Below, one piece after another: positions 56,401 to 64,000 of a stretch of 64,000 nucleotides of DNA (position 1 is the stretch's first letter; every line of letters starts with the position of its first letter). Source of the stretch: Ilyonectria destructans (lineage: Eukaryota; Ascomycota; Sordariomycetes; Hypocreales; Nectriaceae); contig JAHEWK010000005.1 in the NCBI GenBank assembly GCA_020740775.1, positions 2,790,001 to 2,854,000 on the forward strand. The letters run 5' to 3'. The notes beneath the pieces are model-generated. The model was not told the DNA's origin. It made no database searches and worked only from the letters and a program-made list of their open reading frames with translations. The position numbers were made by a program, and so were the translations under genes.

Positions 56401-56968
56401 GCCTAACGCGTAGGGTTCTTTTGGGAATCAGTCGTAGCTTTTGCGATTTCTTGTAAAATAAAGAGCAGAGATCATTGATGCGATCAAAACCCGGTCTGAT
56501 GATGTGTGGTTGAGGATACCTGTTCATGAACCTTGCCTCTGTCATGCGTGGTGGAGGTCCCACCAGTTCTGGCCCCTCTGATGATCTAATCTATAGACAC
56601 TGATACGAGCGGTAGCTGTGGAAACTACATTAATGTCGAGCGATACTCCGCGATAGCGTGTTGCATGACAATCAGAACCCCACTCAACCGTCGGCGAAGA
56701 CTTGGGTACGTCGGATTGGCGCCCAACAAAACTCTCTAGTAAATGACCCCATTCTTTTTCGTCACTGTGTCAGTTACAAGTGATCTGCTCCTAGCATTTT
56801 TTGCGATGCGTTATGCGTTGAGATTATTGAACTCGATGCACTATCCCTGAGTTCTCTGGTTTAAACAAATACCCAAGACCACCTGGTCGCCCCGTCCTAT
56901 TGCAGTCAAAGCGTAAAGTACCTAGGCCTTAAACAATCCTCCATTGTTACCATTGAGTTTGATCAAAT
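56401..56968. other. Spacer with no recognisable gene
   Basis: This should contain the N-terminal half of the MFS pseudogene if it was ever complete, but I could not read it. It is also the 3' region of GH43. Confidence 0.4.
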
Positions 56969-58582
56969 CTAAATATCGTAACGGTCGCTTTCATCCTGAA
57001 CAGGTCGGTAAATGAAATAGTCGAACTTGGCAGCCCTTGTAGTGCCATTTACATCCGAGCAAGCCATGCCGACAAAGGCGCCAGTAAAGCTGCCATCAGC
57101 CGCCTTGTGCCCACCACATTCGTCAGAAAGGAGCGATGCATCAAGGACCGGCCCGATTTTCGTCAGTGGCTCGCCCTCTAGAGCGTAGAAAAACTGAAGA
57201 GCAGGCCCTCGAATAGTCAGCGCGAGTCTAACCTTTCCAGACTCGGGAAGCGGGATAGGCTCATCGAAGGGGGTTTTGAGGTCGCCATCTGGAAAAGATG
57301 CTTCAGACTTCATAATAAAGAGCTGGCGCTTTCCATCCGAATGAGCTGTTACAGTGAGATAAAAGAAATTGAATCGGCTGTAATAAGCAGTGAGGCCGGC
57401 GAACTCCCGCTCGTCCGTGGGAGAGAAGTCGATGGTAGTTTCAGCATCGTAGGAGAAATGGGTCTGACGACGAGCTACTAGTGCTTGCTCAAACCAAGAG
57501 CCAATAGCCTCGCGACCAAAGAGCGTGAGTACGTTGTCTACTGTAGAAAAGATTCTCTCTGGCTCAGGCGTGCGGAGCCACTGGAAGTCCTTGTGGAGAC
57601 CGTCCCTGAAGGTATAGCGCTGCTCGGCCCAGTATGCACTTTCATCTCGAGTTCCGGGAACATCAACGTAAAGAGAAGGAACAGGTCCGTTCTTGATGTA
57701 CAGCCAGTCATCTTCGGCCCAATAAGCCTCCTGTATCGCCGTCTCGCGTCCAAGGACACTCCGACGGTTCTGTGTAGTCGGACGGCTTGTCAAATGCACG
57801 ACGTACGTCTTCCCCTCTGGTGTCTCGACGATGTCGCCGTGGCCGGCACGCTGCAGGGCGGCGAAGGGTGCATCTCTGGCGCTAAGAATATGCTTCTGGG
57901 GATGCAATTCATACGGGCCCCATATGTCGCGAGAGCGAGCTAGAGTACAAGAGTGTTGATAAGCGGTGCCTCCCTCAGCTGTCAAGAGGTAGTACCACCC
58001 GTTTCGCTTGTACAGGTGAGGGCCCTCGGTAATCTTCAGCTCCGTACCTGTGAAAATGTTCTTCTTGGGGCCGAAAAGCTTTCCAGATTCGGGATTAAAC
58101 TCTTGCAAAACAATGCCGACGAAGTGAGGGCGGTAGCGATGATCCCACAATTGGTTCACGAACCATTTTCGGCCATTGTCATCGTGGAATAGGGAAGGGT
58201 CGATTCCCGAAGAGTTGGCGTGAATAGGGTCAGACCAGGGTCCCTCAATGGCAGGAGCACTAATGATGTAGTTGTATAAGTCTTTGAAGGATCCATCTTT
58301 CCGCTTAACGTCCGTGTAAACAAGCCAAAACTTGTCACCATCATGAGTCAGACAGGGGGCCCAAATTCCACCGCTATCTGGGTCACCCCGCATGTCAAGT
58401 TGACTTTTACGAGTCAACGGGCGGGTGACGAGATCCCAGTTCGCCAGGTCTTTAGAGTGATGAATTTGAACGCCGGGGAACCACTCGAATGTTGACGTAG
58501 CGATGAAGTAATCATCCCCTACTCTGACAATAGAGGGGTCCGGGTTAAAGCCGGGAAGGATGGGATTGCGAATTGGCGGCAT
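56969..58582 (-). CDS. GH43 beta-xylosidase
   Basis: A single exon of 537 residues, the length of two-domain GH43 beta-xylosidases. The five-bladed propeller has the catalytic triad: Asp15 in NPDPS (base), Asp128 in GIDPSLF (pKa modulator) and Glu186 in ITEGPHLY (acid), numbers that agree closely with the well-studied bacterial enzyme of this subfamily. The C-terminal beta-sandwich (from about 330) supplies one side of the active-site pocket, with FAGLTAYYSRFNFFYLTV. There is no signal peptide, so it likely acts in the cytosol on imported xylo-oligosaccharides, releasing xylose (and perhaps arabinose). A decayed permease lies next to it; the xylan system in the window is otherwise not represented. 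There are no introns, unlike most genes here. Confidence 0.92.
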   Translation of the reverse strand: MPPIRNPILPGFNPDPSIVRVGDDYFIATSTFEWFPGVQIHHSKDLANWDLVTRPLTRKSQLDMRGDPDSGGIWAPCLTHDGDKFWLVYTDVKRKDGSFKDLYNYIISAPAIEGPWSDPIHANSSGIDPSLFHDDNGRKWFVNQLWDHRYRPHFVGIVLQEFNPESGKLFGPKKNIFTGTELKITEGPHLYKRNGWYYLLTAEGGTAYQHSCTLARSRDIWGPYELHPQKHILSARDAPFAALQRAGHGDIVETPEGKTYVVHLTSRPTTQNRRSVLGRETAIQEAYWAEDDWLYIKNGPVPSLYVDVPGTRDESAYWAEQRYTFRDGLHKDFQWLRTPEPERIFSTVDNVLTLFGREAIGSWFEQALVARRQTHFSYDAETTIDFSPTDEREFAGLTAYYSRFNFFYLTVTAHSDGKRQLFIMKSEASFPDGDLKTPFDEPIPLPESGKVRLALTIRGPALQFFYALEGEPLTKIGPVLDASLLSDECGGHKAADGSFTGAFVGMACSDVNGTTRAAKFDYFIYRPVQDESDRYDI

Positions 58583-59534
58583 ATTGTCTCAAGGATCGGC
58601 CAGAAGGGTGTACAAAGGTTGTAAAGAAGCTGTATTGAAAGGGAAAAGAATCAGGAGCAGGCAGAGGGAAAGCCCTCTTGGATCTTCAGAGTATTATAAT
58701 GTTGATTTCTGTGTACGTATTTAGCCGGTCCCTCCAGTCGTGCTTCGTCCCCATAAATAGCTTGTTGATCTTGCAGTGAAAATGACGCTAATGCTTCAGT
58801 GCCCAAGAGTGGCTCCACCGTCGCGGAGTATCGCTCATTATCTATATTTATGAACTCATTGTTTCCGAGGCGTTTTGTACGTGCTCCGCATGTACCATTG
58901 CCGAAGGACACCATATGATGTCATCCAGGTCAGGTTTACGGACACCATGGATTAGGATTAGAGTCTACGGATTCGGACCTTGAGATACCGCCCCAGACGC
59001 ACAAGCACACTCACGTATGAAACCCGTAACTTCCGGCCATTGATGAGTTGGATCCGGCAGCTACTAGGCTGCGGCTGCCGGAGGATAAGTAGGCGAATTG
59101 CAGCATATTGGTTCATGGCGCAATAGCTGTCCAGGTCCATCTCACGATGGGGGACTTATATACTTGTAATATAGCCAATTGTCTATTAATATAAAGCTCA
59201 GGCTCAATAACCGACACCCTTTATATTTGTTGGCCGTTATTAATTTATCTGTACCAAACGCCGCGCTATGGCGCCGATGTTTATTATCCTCGTCATTTCA
59301 TCAACCATTTTCACTGTGGCGAATCTCTGTAGCACCACTCATGAGCAACGTATTCTTATCGACTTCAGGAGCATTGGTTGCGACATGAAGCACAGAATTC
59401 GTGAGGGAGTGTACAATTAGTAGCTCAATTGGAGGCAATAGAATCCACCAGCTCAAGTCGCCAATTACTTTAGAGTTTGCTGCTACAGTTACAGGCCATA
59501 AGTCTCCGTACACCTCACAGTGCGCCACCTTAAA

Positions 59535-59960
59535 GGAGCAATATTTAAGTATTTAAAATAATATATATAGCTACTATATAAGATTTAATATACTAAATAA
59601 AATACAGTAACGATATATATCTAATATATATACTAATATATTTAATTTAATTATTCTATATTAGATAAAATTTAAATTTAAATTTAAACTAGAGTATAAT
59701 AATTTAAATAACTATCTCTTATAAATACAGTAATAATAATACTGTATTTTCCACTATAACCCCACTATAACCCCACTATAGAATAATTATTATTCCCTCT
59801 ATTTATTAAAGATTTTATAATACTAGATCTATTATATAAAAAGAAAATTTAAAATATATAAGTACTATATTAATAGTAGTAGAGTATATTCTGTATTTTA
59901 TTATACTTTAATATAATTATATAGATTTTAGAACTAGCTTTCTAATAACGCTTAATTTTT
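59535..59960. other. AT-rich island
   Basis: About 430 bp made almost wholly of A and T with TA-rich words. It resembles DNA mutated by RIP, though a source element cannot be recognised. Confidence 0.6.
59751..59780. repeat. 11-bp tandem repeat (three copies)
   Basis: CCACTATAACC repeated nearly three times inside the AT-rich island; the only C-containing stretch there. Confidence 0.85.
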
Positions 59961-60864
59961 TAGTAATTAGGTGGCGGCACTATGGGGTATACGGAGACTT
60001 TTGTCCCGGAACTGTAATACTAAGGATAAGATAGGCATTTAGCCTTTGTTTTCTTAATATTTTCTAAATTTTTATTTTCCTTGTACAAAATAAGAGAGAA
60101 TCGCGTTATGCATTTCTATGTCATGTTAGTTGAGTCTGCCGGCAAATTTATTTGTGAGAGCCGCGCTCTAAACTTCTACTCGCTTCGGAACCTGCACCCC
60201 TCGGAATCTCAGCACAGACAAATTGCTCCTAGCTCTGGTTAAGCGTGATCCGAAAGACCCTTTGAAGCAGGTTGCTAGTGGATCTGCTGATATAAATGCA
60301 GTAAAGGGTGCAGATGGTTTGCATATCGGCTTGCTGGTCCGCAGGGGGCGTGGAAGGACAACACGCGCTAGATATAATGTGTAGGTACCATCAATGGCTA
60401 AGTTAGCCTCTTGATGATGGCGCCACCGCCGTGTCCCCAGTGAGAGAGTTAACCCATTTCCAAATGTCCAATGATCAACATTCGGGTTGAAGGCATTGTA
60501 TCCCCGTAACGTGCGAGTGGGTATCCTCTCGATGATGGCTGGGACGGCGTGATAGCAGTTCTGGAGCGGAATGGTTGGCGAAGGGGATATTAGATTAATC
60601 AATAGGCTTGGTAAATGGCTAAAGGTACGTGTAGACATTGTGGGAGATATAAATCTTGAATACATCTTGAACAGTTGTCACTTCGGCCGGAGTATTTCAG
60701 ATGATGTCTTGAATGGCTCGTGGCTTAGAAACAAGGCAGCGGTCGTGATATGGAAGCTTGATGAACTTCTAAGGTATATATAACCGACTAATACCTTCCA
60801 AACCTATTATTAAAAGTGTCTGGTAAACAGATGATCCTTCTTACATTGGTTGTGAAAACTGGTT

Positions 60865-61953
60865 TTATCTGGCCACTTCACCCACCCCACCTTTAAAGCT
60901 CACGTTGAGCCCGTGAACGAGATAATACAGCGTGCATAGCATTGGTGTAGAAACGCCATTCGCTCTAGCAATCTCGACCACATTGCCAACAATAGCATCA
61001 TCCTCCATCTGTCGACCTGCAATAGCATCCTGCATCATACTTGGCGCTACGCCAGGCCATGGTCGGGACGTGAGAAGTCGTAACTGGGAATCTACGACGT
61101 TATCCGTGATACCTAGGTATCCAGCGGCTCTGGCAGTGGCAGCAATCTCCATCATCACGTCTTTCATAAAAGCTGTCGCTCCTTCGGCGCTCAGGAAAAA
61201 TTGAGTGTCGCGGAGGCGGGAGAGTGCGCAGATGGGATTCTCAGATGCGTTGATGAGAATCTTCTTCCATCTCTCAATTTGAACGTCACCGTGGTGCTCT
61301 GCTGCAGCTCCTCCCTCGGCTAGCATCTGGCTTAATGTCGTCGCAGTGTGTTTGTGCGAAGCTAATGCCTCTGCTGGAAAGGTCCCCAGTACTATTCTAT
61401 CGAGTAGTTGGTGAGAGAAGACTGCTGGGGCAGTTTGAGTAAGAGCTGGATAGAGCACAGCGCTAAGAATCGGATTCTCCGGGAAAGCCTTGTGGAAGGG
61501 CTTCTCAATGCCAATGCCATTTTGCATCAGGGCAATTGTAGTGTGTGGTGAGACTGCAGGATATATCGGATGCGCCTCCCCCAAGGCCAGGGCCGCAGCC
61601 TTGGTCGTTACAAGGATGTAGTCAAAACCATTCCCCTTGTGGTGCAGTGCCTCTTCAACAGAGCGGACAACGGTTGGTCTGACAACTAGGCCATTTCCCC
61701 AGATAGAAGAATTAATGGTGAACCCATTTTGCTTGGCTACCGCGTAGTTGGACCGGCAAATTGCGACAATGTTTTCGCAACGTACACTTTTTGACAGAAG
61801 ATAGACACATGCCGCCCCAATGCTCCCAGCGCCGTAGATTAAAACCTTCATCGCAGGCTTGCTTGTGGCCATGGTGGTTGGTCTCAGAGTGCTGAGTTGG
61901 GCAGAAACAGGAGCGAAGTCATTCATCTGATGTAACAAATTAATGGCTTGCAT
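60865..61953 (-). CDS. Ketopantoate reductase-like (ApbA/PanE) oxidoreductase
   Basis: A single exon of 362 residues from ATG 61953. The N-terminal Rossmann domain has MKVLIYGAGSIGAACVYLL with GAGSIG at residues 41-46, and the family's TTKA lysine in YILVTTKAAALAL. The C-terminal helical domain has WKKILINASENPICALSRL, which is the conserved K..N..N-type substrate region, and later ending WPGVAPSMMQDAIAGRQME, where the S/MxxD..GR-E pattern is characteristic. Such enzymes reduce 2-dehydropantoate to pantoate with NADPH in coenzyme A synthesis, but fungi have several paralogues and some act on other 2-keto acids. A start at MATSKPAMKV (residue 28) or MKV (35) would be closer to typical enzymes; the extra 34 residues might be a leader. 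Confidence 0.87.
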   Translation of the reverse strand: MQAINLLHQMNDFAPVSAQLSTLRPTTMATSKPAMKVLIYGAGSIGAACVYLLSKSVRCENIVAICRSNYAVAKQNGFTINSSIWGNGLVVRPTVVRSVEEALHHKGNGFDYILVTTKAAALALGEAHPIYPAVSPHTTIALMQNGIGIEKPFHKAFPENPILSAVLYPALTQTAPAVFSHQLLDRIVLGTFPAEALASHKHTATTLSQMLAEGGAAAEHHGDVQIERWKKILINASENPICALSRLRDTQFFLSAEGATAFMKDVMMEIAATARAAGYLGITDNVVDSQLRLLTSRPWPGVAPSMMQDAIAGRQMEDDAIVGNVVEIARANGVSTPMLCTLYYLVHGLNVSFKGGVGEVAR

Positions 61954-62389
61954 GTAATATCATTCTTACATTCTGTATGAAGCTTTTTCTTTTTTACTTG
62001 ATGTGAGTCATTTTTAATATACTGAATGAAGCACACTTGAAGTGGCGCCCTTCCGACCACCTAAGCGCGCCCTACAAACTCCCCGCGCCCTATTCACGCC
62101 CTTTGGACCAGCTAGGCACGCCCTACGCATGAAACACGCCCTATTCACGCGGCGGTAAGAAAGCTTTCTTTCCTTATCTTATAGCGCTGACAACAATTTA
62201 CTTACAAATCCTTGCGTGTAGCGTTAGAACATGCTGTAATATATTTAGATTGAGGAAGAGATTGTATAAAAGGCGCTCAATTTTGGCAAGTAGCCGAGAT
62301 CGAGTCTATATAATCTTGGCGATCATTCTCTGAGGTCACGACCCACCCTGTCGCGCACCCCCCTCTAGGTATGTATATACTAGGGCACC
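61954..62389. promoter_or_regulatory. Upstream region with clustered CGCCCT elements
   Basis: CGCCCT occurs six times in the same orientation at 62046, 62068, 62086, 62097, 62119 and 62137, twice within the longer CGCCCTATTCACGC. The cluster lies about 90-190 bp upstream of the reductase start codon. No gene is seen in the interval. Confidence 0.45.
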
Positions 62390-64000
62390 CTAACCTCTTG
62401 ATACAGTGAGAATCTCAAGAATACTGCCGAAAGCGTTAATCAAAATGGCGAAGAAGAGAAGAGTTCCACGAGAATTGAAGGACGATGTGTATCCCGGGGT
62501 AGGTTGTAGAAGCTGCTGCCTATAATAAACACACTGCAAACATTGCTTATCAACTGTGTTACAGTGAAGGTCGGATCTGCGGCCAGTCGCCTGAATCCTC
62601 TCCAACGGCAGAGTTTCACCTGTTGCCAGGATGAAAGTGTGTGGGGCGATTCGGGTCGTTGCGAACGAGCTTGCTGCAATGTCCTTGACTGTTGAAACCT
62701 CTGGAGATCAGGGCTACAAAGCGGTTGAGTACCGCGATATTCTCCTATGTCGTCCAGAAGCTTTTGTCTCTCGATGCTCGATTTTCAGGCTTCGGCGAAA
62801 TCGCTTGGTGTTTGTGGGACTTGATGTTTGAACCCGGCCCTTACCCGTCGTTCCGCGGGACTTGTCATCGATGTAAAGAAACCCGGCGTTGTTTAACGTT
62901 CAGGACATTCAAAGCCAATTTTCTCAAGATACCCTCGACTATCTTTAGCTAGACCAATGTAAATGTTGACCTTGATATAGGACCAGCACTTTGTTGAACA
63001 GATCGTAGGAAGCTCGCGGAGCTCGATACATCGCCACTGCAGCGGTTGTCTCTGCTAGTCTAGCAGAAACACAGATGTTTTTGCAAAAGTCCACGGCTTT
63101 GGCGCTGTCCAGGCTGCGCGTGCTGTTTTCCCAGCATTGCAGAGGTAACCCATTCAGCGCTGCTTCGATAATGCTCACACGCTTTCTCTCGCCACCACTG
63201 ACCCCTCGCACGTAATCATTACAGACTTTTGTGTTGATCGTGTGACGCATCCCAAACATGGCCATCAAAACATCGCGGATGTACTGAGCATAAAACCGGC
63301 GATCGGCATCACCGGGGATATGTCTTGGTGCTCTTGCAAGTGCAGTAAACTCGAGTGTTTCGCCAACCGTAAGCTGAGGGAAATGGGCATCTTGCTCGGC
63401 GATATAGATGGCTTCACCATTGAATTTTGAATGCATATCTTGGAAGCTAATGCCTTGGTAATTGAAAACAGATCCTGTGTCAACTTGTGTACCACGTGTT
63501 TCGCCAGCAATTGTTTTCAAGAACCTGCTGCAGGACTTCGCCGGCACCGATCAAGCCGTCGAGACCCTACAGTATCTGAATGCCTTGCTTTTTACGGCTG
63601 ATGTAGTTTCGGAGGATATCGATCAGACTCGAGAAAGGGCTGTCGACTGTGTTTTGAAACTCAACCGCAAAGCCGGAACCTGAGACGGCGAGGATCTTGA
63701 AGGCGACACCGACATGTCGTCGTAAGTGGAGATCTTCGTCCTTCATCTGCGCGAGCATTTATTTGATCCATTTTTCCGAATCGAATGACTCAGATCAAGG
63801 ATCCAGGTTGGACCCCGGGTTCGCATGGAATGGATTGGGGGTTATTTGGGAGATGTTCGATTGTCTGGTGAAGCGGCGCGCGAGATGTTGGGCGAATACG
63901 AATCTTTCATTCTCCTGAGACTCGTTTCCGTCTACTTCGGTGAGTTGAGTGGACGACGCAATCGGGGCTTCGGGTGCAGGCTGTTCGGTGTTTGAATCAG
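62390..64000 (-). pseudogene. Decayed PDR-type (ABCG) ABC transporter, runs off the right edge
   Basis: The minus strand reads as a full-size pleiotropic drug resistance transporter N-terminal half in several frames: an N-terminal tail near the edge, MLAQMKDEDLHLRRHVGVAFK, DGLIGAGEVL, then FLKTIAGETRG...GEAIYIAEQDAHFPQLTVGETLEF, the ABC signature VRGVSGGERKRVSI, STRSLDSA in place of STRGLDSA, and finally two frames of the first membrane segments (WQQVKLCRWRGFRRL, SRGTLLFFAILINAFGS). The Walker A region between GEVL and FLKTIAGE is deleted together with a frame change at about 63520-63535. Stops include TAA for Gln before MLAQM and a TGA before SESFDS. The bases between 62700 and 62940 are not recognisable. 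It is surely non-functional. Confidence 0.8.

Larger units (their letters stand above)
58583..60864. other. 2.3-kb region with AT-rich island, no firm gene
   Basis: The GH43 promoter occupies the left part. An AT-rich island at about 59535-59960 has no coding content, with an 11-bp tandem repeat (CCCCACTATAA type) at 59751-59780. A minus-strand frame of 165 codons (60168-60665) is unlike any family I know. I leave it uncalled. Confidence 0.45.

Noticed and set aside
58651..58914. 87-codon frame upstream of the GH43 gene
   Set aside because: No resemblance to a family and placed in the promoter region.
60168..60665. 165-codon frame on the minus strand
   Set aside because: No family resemblance, and it is flanked by AT-rich decayed DNA. 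I could not decide between a relic and chance.
1..64000. CRISPR arrays, bacterial operons, riboswitches, intact transposons
   Set aside because: The DNA is fungal nuclear. I found no regular spacer array, transposase or reverse transcriptase frame.

Overview
The window is nuclear DNA of a filamentous ascomycete (Pezizomycotina; the gene set and the marks of repeat-induced mutation fit Sordariomycetes, but I cannot name a species). Coding genes are interrupted by short introns (mostly 48-90 nt) with GT/AG ends and CTAAC or CTGAC branch sites. Genes lie far apart on both strands. Proteins such as COP9 subunit 2, a LaeA-like methyltransferase, Zn2Cys6 and GH92/GH43 genes are typical of moulds. 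I reconstructed 17 intact protein genes, 33 introns, two tRNA genes and three decayed genes.

Layout. 2.1-3.9 kb: MFS transporter. 4.3-5.9 kb: COP9 signalosome subunit 2. 5.9-13.8 kb: gene-free stretch. 13.8-16.1 kb: otubain-type deubiquitinase with large disordered ends. 16.1-20.8 kb: second gene-free stretch. 20.8-22.2 kb: LaeA-like methyltransferase. 23.2-24.8 kb: glutamine synthetase-like enzyme. 27.1-28.1 kb: short-chain dehydrogenase. 28.4-33.1 kb: divergent mitochondrial 2-methylisocitrate lyase and 2-methylcitrate synthase, two enzymes of the methylcitrate cycle that detoxifies propionyl-CoA. 33.3 kb: GNAT acetyltransferase. 34.8-41.3 kb: a coiled-coil protein, a membrane-tailed P-loop GTPase and an HSPA12-like Hsp70 ATPase. 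41.8-42.1 kb: two tandem tRNA-Gln(UUG) genes. 42.9-44.4 kb: ornithine aminotransferase pseudogene. 44.8-51.8 kb: Zn2Cys6 regulator, amidohydrolase and amino-acid transporter, a plausible nitrogen-scavenging group. 52.6-58.6 kb: GH92 mannosidase, a decayed MFS permease and a GH43 beta-xylosidase. 60.9-62.0 kb: ketopantoate reductase-like enzyme. 62.4 kb to the right edge: a decayed PDR-type ABC transporter. The last 20 kb is accessory in character, with AT-rich islands, short tandem repeats and pseudogenes whose stop codons are mostly CAA/CAG changed to TAA/TAG.

The most unusual object is the tRNA-Gln gene at 41772-41910. Its anticodon loop is split by a 50-nt segment that looks exactly like a fungal spliceosomal intron (GTATGT, CTAAC, ACAG). 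Removing that segment exactly restores the loop and UUG anticodon of the neighbouring copy, and leaves an ordinary tRNA intron behind. The gene would therefore need two different splicing systems. The window also holds three GC-AG introns among 33, more than expected.
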